12,165 bases of DNA from an uncultured Campylobacter sp. GTDB lineage: Bacteria > Campylobacterota > Campylobacteria > Campylobacterales > Campylobacteraceae. Numbering within the stretch: position 1 is the stretch's first letter; each line of letters opens with the position of its first letter. Where the stretch lies: contig NZ_CALIJF010000423.1 of the NCBI RefSeq assembly GCF_938018035.1, forward strand, positions 1 through 12,165, given 5' to 3'. The translations under genes were made by a program, and so were the position numbers. This document shows positions 5,399-12,165 of this stretch, piece after piece. Under the pieces are notes generated by a model. It was not told the DNA's origin. It saw nothing but the letters and a program-made list of their open reading frames with translations, and did not search any database.

Positions 5399-6241
5399 AT
5401 GCAAATATTAAGACAAAAGCACTTTAGCGGCGAGCGCGCGCTGTTTTGCGCAAAGGATCTGCGGATCGAAAATTCCGTCTTCGGCGAGGGCGAGTCGCCG
5501 CTAAAACACAGCGCAAATATTGTCGCGCAAAACTGTAAATTTGAGTGGAAATATCCGTTTTGGTATGCCGAAAATATCCGCGCGCAGGACTGCTTCTTCG
5601 ACGAGGTCGCGCGCGCAGGGATCTGGTATAGCCGCGGCGTGGTGCTAAAAGACTGCCTCTACGGCGCGCCCAAGGGGCTTCGCCGCGTAAAAGACGCCGC
5701 GCTTCAAAACGTAGAATTCCACGACGCGCAGGAGACCTTGTGGCACTGCAGCGACGTCACGCTAAAAAACGTCACCGCAAAGGGCGCGTATTTCGGGCTT
5801 GATTGCGAAAACTTAAGCATCGAAAATCTATCACTCTTCGGGGATTACTGCTTCGACGGCTGCAGAAACGTAACGATCAAAAACTCCAAGCTCCTATCCA
5901 AGGACGCGTTTTGGAACTGCGAAAATATCGTGGTCGAGGACTGCTTCATCGCGGGCGAATACTTTGGGTGGAATTCTAAAAACGTAACGCTGCGAAACTG
6001 CAAGATCGAGAGCCTGCAGGGCTTTTGCTATATGCCAAATTTACTCTTGCAAGACTGCGAGCTGATAAATACGACGCTAGCGTTTGAATACAGCGACGTG
6101 CATGCCGAGGTAAAAGGCGCGATCGATAGCGTCAAAAATCCGAGCAGCGGGCTGATCCGCGCGGCAAGCATCGGCGAGCTGATCCTAGACGGCGCAACGG
6201 ACGCGTCTAAAACTGAAATTATTACTGAATTAAGGGCGTAA
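5399..6241 (+). CDS. DUF3737 family right-handed beta-helix protein
   Basis: 280 residues made almost wholly of short repeated beta-strand turns. Units such as ENIRAQDCFF, DVTLKNVTAK, NVTIKNSKLL, ENIVVEDCFI, NVTLRNCKIE and NLLLQDCELI recur about every 20 residues, each with N/D-x-(C/S) at the turn. This is the pattern of a parallel right-handed beta-helix (pectin-lyase-like fold), and the opening RQKHFSGERALF is typical of DUF3737. There is no signal peptide, so it is probably cytoplasmic. It is rich in Cys and Trp (KYPFWYAEN, IWYS, LWHCSD, AFWNCEN, FGWNSKN), which is also typical. Its function is not established. The PatB gene starts one base after its stop, with its ribosome site inside this gene, so the two form an operon. 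Start chosen at ATG 5399 because AAGGA and the -10 lie upstream of it. Confidence 0.88.
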   Translation: MQILRQKHFSGERALFCAKDLRIENSVFGEGESPLKHSANIVAQNCKFEWKYPFWYAENIRAQDCFFDEVARAGIWYSRGVVLKDCLYGAPKGLRRVKDAALQNVEFHDAQETLWHCSDVTLKNVTAKGAYFGLDCENLSIENLSLFGDYCFDGCRNVTIKNSKLLSKDAFWNCENIVVEDCFIAGEYFGWNSKNVTLRNCKIESLQGFCYMPNLLLQDCELINTTLAFEYSDVHAEVKGAIDSVKNPSSGLIRAASIGELILDGATDASKTEIITELRA

Positions 6242-6242
6242 G

Positions 6243-7436
6243 ATGGGACTTTTTGATTTTATAAGTGGCAAGGAGAAATACGATTTCGACACCCTGCCGA
6301 ATCGCCGCGGCACGAAGTCGCTTAAATGGGACGTAGGCGAGAATGAGCTTCCGATGTGGGTCGCGGATATGGACTTTGCCGTAGCGCCCGAGATCATCGA
6401 GGCTCTGCAAAAGCGGCTAAATGAGCGGGTTTTGGGCTATTCGATTATCGATGATGAGTGGCGCAGCGCGTATCAAGGCTGGTGGCTTTCGCGCCACGAT
6501 TATGAAATCCAAAAGGAGTGGCTGATCTATGCCGGCGGCACGCTACCTGCGATTGATTCGATCATCCGCAAGCTCACCTCGCCCGCCGAAAACGTGCTGC
6601 TGATGAGCCCGGTTTACAACTGCTTTTACTACTGCATCAAAAACGCCGCCCGTGTGCCGTTGCAAAACGAGCTTGCCTATGCTAGCGGCGATTATAGCAT
6701 CGATTGGGAGGATTTGGAGGCTAAGCTTGCCGATCCGCAGACGACGCTTTTTATCCTTTGTAACCCTCACAATCCGGTCGGCCGCACCTTTAACAGGGAC
6801 GATCTCGCCCGTATCGGCGAACTGTGCGAGAAGCACGGCGTGACGGTGCTTAGCGATGAGGTGCATTGCGATCTGACTGAGCCGGGCGTGCGTTACACGC
6901 CATTTGCTGCGGCGAGCAAGAACTGCGAGAAAATTTCAGCCTCCATAATCGCTCCTACGAAGGCGTTTAACATCGCGGGGCTGCAAAGCGCGGCGGTCTT
7001 TGCCGCAGATAAGCGCTTGCGTCATAAAATTTCAAAGGCGCTAAATTCCGACGACATCGCCGAGCCGAATTTTTTCGCAGTGCAGGGCGCGATCGCCGCA
7101 TTTACGAAGGGTGCGCCGTGGCTGGACGCGCTGCGCGAATATCTCAGCGAAAATCGCAAATTCGCGGCGGAATTTATTGCGCGTGAGCTTCCGCAGGTGC
7201 ATGTCGTGCCGCAAGACGCGACTTATCTGATGTGGCTCGACGCGGGCGCTTACACGCAGGATAGCGCGGAGCTTGCGCGCTTCATCCGCGAAAAAACGGG
7301 GCTGTATCTCTCCTGCGGCGCGCAATACGGCAAGGGCGGCGAGAAATTTTTGCGCCTAAATATCGCGACATCTAGAGCGCTGTTAAAAGACGGGCTAGGA
7401 CGGTTGAAAGAGGCGCTAAAGATTTGCCCGCATTAA
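6243..7436 (+). CDS. patB: PatB/MalY-type PLP aminotransferase, probable cystathionine beta-lyase
   Basis: 397 residues, full length for the MalY/PatB branch of fold-type I PLP enzymes, which cleave C-S bonds (cystathionine or cysteine to pyruvate, ammonia and a thiol). Hallmarks: N-terminal RRGTKSLKWD and LPMWVADMDF; AGGTLPAI at 97-104; Tyr125 stacking region SPVYNCF; Asn174 in NPHNPVGR; Asp205 in LSDEVHCDL, which pairs with the PLP nitrogen; Lys240 in APTKAFNIAGL, the Schiff-base lysine; and Arg371/Arg377 in FLRLNIATSR for the substrate carboxylate. No key residue is missing. AAGGG at 6232-6236 lies six bases upstream of the ATG, inside the DUF3737 gene, so the two are coupled. An aminotransferase activity is possible, but the motif set favours C-S lyase. 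The substrate is inferred. Confidence 0.92.
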   Translation: MGLFDFISGKEKYDFDTLPNRRGTKSLKWDVGENELPMWVADMDFAVAPEIIEALQKRLNERVLGYSIIDDEWRSAYQGWWLSRHDYEIQKEWLIYAGGTLPAIDSIIRKLTSPAENVLLMSPVYNCFYYCIKNAARVPLQNELAYASGDYSIDWEDLEAKLADPQTTLFILCNPHNPVGRTFNRDDLARIGELCEKHGVTVLSDEVHCDLTEPGVRYTPFAAASKNCEKISASIIAPTKAFNIAGLQSAAVFAADKRLRHKISKALNSDDIAEPNFFAVQGAIAAFTKGAPWLDALREYLSENRKFAAEFIARELPQVHVVPQDATYLMWLDAGAYTQDSAELARFIREKTGLYLSCGAQYGKGGEKFLRLNIATSRALLKDGLGRLKEALKICPH

Positions 7437-7502
7437 ACGAACTACGGCGCGGCAAGGACGAAATTTAAAATTTTATAGCGGCCAAATTTAAAGCGGCGGA
7501 GC

Positions 7503-7516
7503 AAATTTTAAAATTT
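7503..7516. repeat. AAATTTTAAAATTT palindrome, also at 5293-5306
   Basis: A 14-base perfect palindrome in the ~200-base gap between patB and the DUF3137 gene. An identical copy lies at 5293-5306. It contains the same AATTTTAAAATT core as 546-561 and 5344-5359. Four copies of this core occur in the window, all outside genes. Confidence 0.55.
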
Positions 7517-7625
7517 ATCGCAGCAGGGCGCGAGCTTTGCGCTAAATTTAGCGGCGATCAGGCGGCGGCGCGCGAGCGTTTAAATTTGGCGCGCGGCAAA
7601 TAAACCGGCGCTTAAATGCGCTACA

Positions 7626-7633
7626 AAAGGCGG
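7626..7633 (+). promoter_or_regulatory. Ribosome binding site deciding the 7637 start
   Basis: AAAGGCGG lies six bases (AAGG to ATG) before the ATG at 7637. The in-frame ATG at 7616 has only GGCGCTTAA upstream and no purine-rich site. Confidence 0.6.
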
Positions 7634-7636
7634 ATT

Positions 7637-9022
7637 ATGGATAGAAACGGCGATCTACAGGAGCTTTACCTACTTGAAAAACGGCGCGAAAAGCTCGCGC
7701 GCATTAGCAAGCTTATCTCATTTTTGATAACCCTGCTGCTAGTCGGGCTTTACGTGCTTTTAAATACGAGGGCGGAGCCCGTCTCGTTTGATACGAATTG
7801 GCTTATAGTAGCGCTTTTCATCATCTTTCCAGTTTTAAACGGACTGCTCTACCGCCTATTTTGCGGCTTAAACTTTGGCAAAAACGGCGGCACGCAGCGC
7901 GCAAATTTCGATAAATTTAGCGGCTCCGATACGGCGCGAAATACGGACGTATTAGGGCAGGGTGCGGCGCAAGATGGGCAAATTTTTAGCGCCGATGCGA
8001 AAGAGGTGCAGGTATTAAAAGCTGAAGCGAGCGAGGGCGGCAGCTACGAAAGCAGTGATAGCCGCGAGAGCGCTATTTACGAGAGGTTTGAACCCAAAGT
8101 CGCCGAAGATGGGGGCGGAAGTGAAAAAGAGGGCGCAGCCGGATCAAAATTTAACTTTCTAGCCGATCTGCAGAGCCTGGAGGATGAGCGCGCGGCGCTG
8201 CAAAAATCGGTGAAAAAGGCCGGTCTAATCGCCGCCGTCGTAGGGACCAGTGTGGGCGCACTGGTGGCGCGCTTTTGGGGCGATATAATAGCCGGCGTAT
8301 TTTTCGGCATCGCCGTTTACGGCGCCGCGGGCTCTTTTTTGACGGCGAGCAAAAGACAGAATTTCAGATCAAATTTTAAAAACAGGGTCGTCGCGAGCAT
8401 CGCAAAAAGCTTCGGGCTTAGCTACGATGAAAGCGGCGGGCTAGGGACGGATGAGTTTTTTGAAATTTACGACTGCTACATCAACGAACAATTGAGCGAG
8501 GATATGATGAGCGGGGAGGTGCAGGGCGTGCGCGTGAGATTTAGCGACTTTTACGCCGCCGAAAAGGTGCGCACCAAAAACGGCACTCGCACCGACGTAA
8601 AATTTCAAGGAGTGCTTTTCGTCGCAGACTTTCACAAAAGGCTTAACTGCGAGGTGCGGGTGTGCCACAAAAACTCGCGAAATCTGCGCAGATACGGGCA
8701 GCGAGCGAATATGGACGATGTGAAATTTGAGGAGTTTTTTGACGTCTATACGACCGATCAGGTAGGTGCGAGATACGCCCTGACGCCGCTTTTGATGCAG
8801 CGACTGACGGAGGTCTATCTAAGGCTGGGCTCGCAGATAAACGCGGTGCTAAGGGAGGATAAAATTTACGTGGCGATCGAGACCTGGCGCGATAATTTCG
8901 AGCCTAGAATCGACTGCTCGCTAAAGCAGGACTCCACGATAGAGCTTTACGTAGATGAGATCGGCGCGCTCGTTGATATCGTGAGCGAGCTAAATTTGAA
9001 CCGTAAAATTTGGAGCGAATGA
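7637..9022 (+). CDS. DUF3137 family membrane protein with a long low-complexity loop
   Basis: 461 residues. There are four predicted membrane segments in two pairs: about 24-42 (ISKLISFLITLLLVGLYVLL), 55-75 (WLIVALFIIFPVLNGLLYRL), 196-212 (GLIAAVVGTSVGALVARF) and 216-236 (IIAGVFFGIAVYGAAGSF). Between the pairs lies a ~95-residue Gly/Ser/Asp/Glu-rich loop (79-171) with no visible fold. From about 243 the soluble domain matches DUF3137, with FQGVLFVADFHKRL, VYTTDQVGARYALTP and LMQRLTEVYLRL. Proteins of this family often sit near LemA; none is present here. The function is unknown. I chose the start at 7637 for its AAGG-type ribosome site; 7616 would add seven basic residues. It appears to be a single gene, since no co-oriented gene lies within 200 bases. 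Confidence 0.85.
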   Translation: MDRNGDLQELYLLEKRREKLARISKLISFLITLLLVGLYVLLNTRAEPVSFDTNWLIVALFIIFPVLNGLLYRLFCGLNFGKNGGTQRANFDKFSGSDTARNTDVLGQGAAQDGQIFSADAKEVQVLKAEASEGGSYESSDSRESAIYERFEPKVAEDGGGSEKEGAAGSKFNFLADLQSLEDERAALQKSVKKAGLIAAVVGTSVGALVARFWGDIIAGVFFGIAVYGAAGSFLTASKRQNFRSNFKNRVVASIAKSFGLSYDESGGLGTDEFFEIYDCYINEQLSEDMMSGEVQGVRVRFSDFYAAEKVRTKNGTRTDVKFQGVLFVADFHKRLNCEVRVCHKNSRNLRRYGQRANMDDVKFEEFFDVYTTDQVGARYALTPLLMQRLTEVYLRLGSQINAVLREDKIYVAIETWRDNFEPRIDCSLKQDSTIELYVDEIGALVDIVSELNLNRKIWSE

Positions 9023-9342
9023 GGCAGGCGGCGGCGCTGTGGAGTATGGCGGAGGCGGCGGGCTGCATACGGCTCTGGCGACACACAGATATGCAGACAA
9101 AACGCACGCGATCGTAGGCTTAGCGACAGCGGCACGGATGCGTTGTACAGCCGGGTGTGGAAACGGATGCGCTGCGCGGATCGTGCGTTTGGGCGGATGT
9201 ACGATCGCTTCTTCACGCGAGCCGACTGAAAGATGGAACGCACGCGGAAGGCGTTCGTATAAGACTTCGCAAGCTGCATGATTCGATAAAATTTTATAAA
9301 TTCCCGATCCGTTTAGCGAGCGAGCACTTGTGATTTATCATC

Positions 9343-9373
9343 GCTCGTGCGGCATAAATTTTACCGCACGAGC
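9343..9373. repeat. 10-bp perfect GC-rich inverted repeat
   Basis: GCTCGTGCGG (9343-9352) and CCGCACGAGC (9364-9373) flank an 11-base AT loop. There is no T-run on either side, so it is not a standard terminator. Related GCGAGCGAGCAC words lie just to the left. It may be a hairpin terminator of the DUF3137 transcript 320 bases upstream, or an extragenic palindrome. Confidence 0.5.
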
Positions 9374-9625
9374 AGTTTGCATTAGAATTCTACTATCGCT
9401 TGAAATTTTACGCCGCCGCGCGCGACTTAAATTTTGCCGCGACGACCCGCGCTAGGCTGCATTCCATCTCGGCTAAAATTTACTCGGCGGCTAAATTTGT
9501 CGTGCGGAAGCAAAACTTTGCCGCTAGATCGATAAATTTTGCTAGCTTATAAAAGCACTCGCCGCCTATGGGCGTTTATGGACGCCGTTTCGGTAAAGCT
9601 ACGGCGCCAGCGTCGCTGCGAGCTT

Positions 9626-9650
9626 GCGGGGCTTAGTAAGATCGCCCCGC
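9626..9650 (-). terminator. GC-rich hairpin past cjaA, possible terminator of the importer operon
   Basis: GCGGGGC (9626-9632) and GCCCCGC (9644-9650) form a 7-bp stem with an 11-base loop, 24 bases past the cjaA stop on the minus strand. The position is right for the 3' end of the importer operon, but the stem is not followed by a run of Ts, so an intrinsic terminator call is weak. Confidence 0.4.
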
Positions 9651-9673
9651 TAAACTAGACGGCGAATCTAAAT

Positions 9674-10534
9674 TTATAGCTTCCCGCCCTCGATTACGAC
9701 GTCGTCAGCCTTGATGTCGTCGCCGTATACCGGCGCTAGCGTCGCGTCGTAGTCGGCGTGGAAAAATTTCTCGTCTGCGAGCTTTACGATTAGATCGTCA
9801 AGCCATTTGCGAAGCTCGTCGTTGCCCTTTTTGACCGCGGGCGCGATGACGTCCTGATCGCCGAGCGAGCGGATGCCTACCTTAAAGCCCGGGTTTGACT
9901 TCGTCCATGCAAACAAAAGCGTATTATCATGTGCGATCGCATCGCCTCTGCCGTCCAGCATCGCACCGAAAGTCTCGGTATTTTGGTCAAATTTTAAAAG
10001 CTTGATCTCGGGATGGTTTTTCGTAAAATACAGATCCGCGGTCGTGCCTTTGTTGATTAAAAGCGTTTTGTCCTTAAGCTGCGAAACGTCGGTGATATCG
10101 CCATTCGGGCTCGCGACGCCGAGAGCTACCTTCATATACGGTAGCGCGAAATCCACGACCTCTTTGCGCTCTGGTGTGACGGTGAAATTTGCAAGCGTGA
10201 TATCGACCTTATCGGACGTCAAAAATTCCGCGCGATTGGCGGCCTCTACGAGCACGAACTGCACCTTGCTCTCATCGCCCAAAAGCTCCTTTGCGATACG
10301 TTTTGCAAAATACACGTCATATCCCGCGTTTTTGCCCGTCTCGTCAATGTAGCCAAACGGCGGCTTATCGCCGAAAACAGCGATCCTTACTACGCCGCGC
10401 TTTTTAACTCCGTCTATATAGCTTTGCGGCGCGGCGGAACCTTGTGCGGAATTTGAGGAGCCTTTGCCCTCGTCGTTGCAACCTGCGAAAAATAACGCAA
10501 CTAAGATAAAAAGCGTGCTTAGCGTTTTTTTCAT
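9674..10534 (-). CDS. cjaA: CjaA-type substrate-binding lipoprotein of an amino-acid (cysteine) ABC importer
   Basis: 286 residues. It has a lipoprotein signal (MKKTLSTLFILVALFFAGC), with lipobox Cys19 anchoring it to the membrane, then a ~20-residue Ser/Gly linker and a family 3 solute-binding domain. Blocks VVRIAVFGDKPPFGYIDE, VQFVLVEAANRAEFL, DITLANFTVTPER, PYMKVALGVA, LLINKGTTADLYF, FDQNTETFGAML, AHDNTLLFAW and the end ADDVVIEGGKL match C. jejuni CjaA (Cj0982) closely as I recall it. That protein is a cysteine-binding lipoprotein and a known antigen. Arg123 of TPER and the KGTTAD and HDN loops are the expected ligand contacts. AAGGAG lies seven bases upstream of the ATG. It is the last gene of the importer operon, 20 bases after the ATPase stop. 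Cysteine as ligand is inferred from the C. jejuni work. Confidence 0.93.
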   Translation of the reverse strand: MKKTLSTLFILVALFFAGCNDEGKGSSNSAQGSAAPQSYIDGVKKRGVVRIAVFGDKPPFGYIDETGKNAGYDVYFAKRIAKELLGDESKVQFVLVEAANRAEFLTSDKVDITLANFTVTPERKEVVDFALPYMKVALGVASPNGDITDVSQLKDKTLLINKGTTADLYFTKNHPEIKLLKFDQNTETFGAMLDGRGDAIAHDNTLLFAWTKSNPGFKVGIRSLGDQDVIAPAVKKGNDELRKWLDDLIVKLADEKFFHADYDATLAPVYGDDIKADDVVIEGGKL

Positions 10535-10554
10535 CTTTTCTCCTTTATTAAAAT

Positions 10555-11292
10555 TTATTTTTTAAATTCGAACATATTTAGAAATTTCTTCGCGCGCTCG
10601 CTCTTCGGAGCGGTGAAGAACGCCTCCGGTTCGCTAATCTCCACGATGCTTCCCTCATCCATAAAAACTATGCGATCGGCTACGGCGCGCGCAAAGCCCA
10701 TCTCGTGCGTTACGATTAGCATCGTCTGCCCCTCTTTGGCGAGATTTAGCATTACGTCGAGCACCTCGCGCACGATCTCGGGATCAAGCGCCGCGGTAAC
10801 CTCGTCAAAAAGCATGATCTTGGGCTTCATCACAAGGCTTCGTACGATCGCGATGCGCTGCTTCTGCCCGCCGCTAAGCTCTTTGGGATAGGAATTCTCC
10901 TTATCCGCAAGACCTACGATCTTTAGCCATTCGCGAGCTAAAGCTATCGCGTCTTCTTTCGGGACGTTTTGTACCTTCATCGGGCCCAGGATTATGTTAT
11001 GCAGAACGCTTAGATGATCGAAAAGCTCGTAGCTTTGAAAGACCATGCCGATCTTTTGCCTGATCCTGCGCCAGTCTGTAAAATTTTGATCGATCCGCTC
11101 GCCCTCGATTATAAAATTTCCGCTTTGTACCGGCTCTAAGCCGTTGATCGTGCGAAGTAGGGTGCTTTTACCGCAGCCGCTAGGACCTAGGATCACAACG
11201 ACTTCGCCCTGCGCGACGCTAAGGCTGACGTCCTTTAGCGCGTGCAGCTCGCCGTAAAATTTATTGACTTTATCGATTTTTAAAATTTCCAT
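10555..11292 (-). CDS. Polar amino-acid ABC transporter ATPase
   Basis: 245 residues, the usual length of GlnQ/HisP-type subunits. ATP hydrolysis drives import through the two permeases encoded just upstream. All motifs are present: Walker A GPSGCGKST (36-44), Q-loop MVFQSY (Gln86), signature ELSGGQKQR (LSGGQ 139-143), Walker B IMLFDE (159-164) and the switch His196 in VTHEMGFA. The D-loop region reads DEVTAALDP instead of the usual DEPTSALDP, as in some close relatives. I chose ATG at 11292, which overlaps the permease stop by one base (TGATG) and has AGGTGG five bases upstream, typical of coupled translation. The GTG at 11301 would add MEL and has no ribosome site. The neighbours mark it as the ATPase of the CjaA importer. 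Confidence 0.94.
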   Translation of the reverse strand: MEILKIDKVNKFYGELHALKDVSLSVAQGEVVVILGPSGCGKSTLLRTINGLEPVQSGNFIIEGERIDQNFTDWRRIRQKIGMVFQSYELFDHLSVLHNIILGPMKVQNVPKEDAIALAREWLKIVGLADKENSYPKELSGGQKQRIAIVRSLVMKPKIMLFDEVTAALDPEIVREVLDVMLNLAKEGQTMLIVTHEMGFARAVADRIVFMDEGSIVEISEPEAFFTAPKSERAKKFLNMFEFKK

Positions 11293-11948
11293 CAGCTCCA
11301 CCTGTTTTCTAGTTTTTTCGAAAGCGCCGAGATCGGATAGCAGATCAAAAAATATACGAAAAATATCGCTCCGTAGATGATTAGCGGCGCGTAATTGTCG
11401 CGGAAGACATTCACTTCGATGATCTGCTGTCCGACCTTGACGAGCTCTATGACGCCGATTAGTACGGCGATCGAGGTTGTTTTTATCATCCTGCTGAATA
11501 AATTTATCGTTGCGGGCACTAGGCGCCTCATAGCAAGCGGCAGGATGACGTAGAGATAAATTTGAAATCTGCTAAATGCGAGCGCTTCGGCGCTTTCGAA
11601 CTGATGCTTAGGGATGCTAAGCACGGCGCCGCGCACTAGATCCATCATCTCAAAAACGCCCCAGATGCTAAAGACGATGATTGAAGCCGCGATATTTGAG
11701 ATGTGGATGCCAAATGCCTTGCTCGCGCCGAAATATACGATAAATAGCCAAACGATAGGCGGCATGATGCGCACGATCTCTAGGCAAATTTTAAGCGGGA
11801 TGTATAAGGCTCTGCGCCCCGAGGCCATTAAAATTCCAAGTACCAAGCCTAGCATGAGTGAAACCGCGATCGAGATAAGCGCGATTTGCAGCGTGACCCC
11901 GAGCCCGCCAAGAAGCCTGATTAAATTTTCGCCGCCGAATAGTCCCAT
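11292..11948 (-). CDS. Amino-acid ABC transporter permease (HisM/GlnP type)
   Basis: 218 residues, normal for the family. The protein is almost wholly hydrophobic, with about five membrane segments starting near residues 18, 48-72, 86-100, 158-170 and 188-205. The family marks are VRIMPPIVWLFIVYF (59-73), the cytoplasmic EAA loop ESAEALAFSRFQIYLYVILP (118-137) that docks on the ATPase, and MIKTTSIAVLIGVIEL (154-169). The start at 11948 follows the upstream permease stop by two bases, with AGAGG upstream, and its own stop overlaps the ATPase start. Together with the partial permease it should form a heterodimeric channel in the inner membrane. Confidence 0.94.
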   Translation of the reverse strand: MGLFGGENLIRLLGGLGVTLQIALISIAVSLMLGLVLGILMASGRRALYIPLKICLEIVRIMPPIVWLFIVYFGASKAFGIHISNIAASIIVFSIWGVFEMMDLVRGAVLSIPKHQFESAEALAFSRFQIYLYVILPLAMRRLVPATINLFSRMIKTTSIAVLIGVIELVKVGQQIIEVNVFRDNYAPLIIYGAIFFVYFLICYPISALSKKLENRWS

Positions 11949-11950
11949 CG

Positions 11951-12165
11951 CTAGCCTCTCATATACGCAAGGCGCTTTTCAAGCAGCGTAAGCGCTAGCG
12001 AAAGCGGCAGGATTATGATCAGATACGAAACGCTTAACATAAACAGCGCCTCGTTCGTCTTGTAATATAGCCCGATCACGTCCTTTGCGGCATAAACGAG
12101 ATCGGCGAGCGCTACGATGCTAACGATCGAAGTTTCTTTGAGTAGAAATATGATGTTTGCGCTGA
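11951..12165 (-). CDS. Amino-acid ABC transporter permease, C-terminal 71 residues (cut by window edge)
   Basis: The gene runs off the right end, so its start is missing. The visible 71 residues begin near SANIIFLLKETSIVSIVALA, the conserved segment after the EAA loop in HisM/GlnP permeases (compare MIKTTSIAVLIGVIEL in the next gene). They continue through YYKTNEALFMLSVSYLIIIL, a final membrane helix, and end LEKRLAYMRG before TAG at 11953-11951. The next permease starts two bases later. It is the second, non-identical permease of the CjaA importer. Confidence 0.9.
   Translation of the reverse strand, partial: SANIIFLLKETSIVSIVALADLVYAAKDVIGLYYKTNEALFMLSVSYLIIILPLSLALTLLEKRLAYMRG

Larger units (their letters stand above)
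9023..9673. other. Gene-free stretch with a GC-rich left half and two hairpins
   Basis: Bases 9023-9285 are GC-rich, lack the AAATTT/AAATTTT words found throughout the rest of the window, and contain near-repeats (ACGGATGCG at 9134 and 9163; CGATCG/GATCGTGCG words). I find no supportable gene there; the open frames are short and low in information. From about 9286 the usual AT-rich words return. Two hairpins, at 9343-9373 and 9626-9650, are listed separately. Confidence 0.55.

Noticed and set aside
9039..9281. 80-codon plus-strand open frame after the DUF3137 gene
   Set aside because: No ribosome site or recognisable motif; Ala/Arg/Gly-rich composition typical of chance frames in GC-rich DNA.
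10613..10891. Plus-strand open frames opposite the importer genes
   Set aside because: They are antisense shadows of strongly conserved ATPase, permease and CjaA genes and have no ribosome sites.

Overview
The window looks like chromosomal DNA from a Campylobacter with fairly high GC, most like the oral group (C. gracilis, C. rectus, C. showae). This is inferred from three things. Both coding and non-coding DNA are full of AAATTT/AAATTTTA words. The promoters are of the Campylobacter sigma-70 kind: a TATAAT or TAAAAT -10, T-rich upstream DNA and no clear -35. Several proteins match Campylobacter/Helicobacter families that I recognise: CjaA, the HP0495-like DUF493 protein, and MoaC followed by DUF493. 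I could not run a search, so the species is not settled.

Layout from left to right. 1-960: no convincing gene. 965-2944, minus strand: an operon of moaC (molybdenum cofactor synthesis), a DUF493/HP0495-like gene and a long Ala/Lys/Glu-rich helical protein of unknown function. 2993-3067, minus strand: directly upstream of moaC, a compact unit with its own -10 box, about 65 transcribed bases and a strong intrinsic terminator. It looks like a small RNA carrying an exposed CCUCCUUUUU (anti-Shine-Dalgarno) stretch. moaC has its own extended -10 promoter after that terminator. 3068-3561: no gene, but an 18-bp perfect inverted repeat that looks like a terminator. 3562-4371, minus strand: a tightly coupled pair, a DUF1508/YegP-like protein followed by a small EF-hand-containing protein. 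4488-4967, plus strand: an exported YtkA/FixH-like protein with a His-rich tail, divergent from the DUF1508 pair. 5399-7436, plus strand: a two-gene operon of a DUF3737 beta-helix protein and a PatB/MalY-type PLP C-S lyase. 7637-9022, plus strand: a DUF3137 membrane protein with a long low-complexity loop. 9023-9673: no gene; its first ~265 bp are GC-rich and lack the AAATTT words. 9674-12165, minus strand: an amino-acid ABC importer in the order permease (cut by the window edge), permease, ATPase, CjaA-type lipoprotein. CjaA of C. jejuni is known to bind cysteine.

The genes are mainly housekeeping and nutrient-uptake functions. There are no mobile elements, CRISPR arrays, rRNA genes or credible tRNA genes. 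A probable cysteine importer and a PatB-type C-S lyase lie within a few kilobases of each other, which hints at sulfur amino-acid use, although they are on opposite strands and in separate operons. The most interesting item is the candidate small RNA upstream of moaC.
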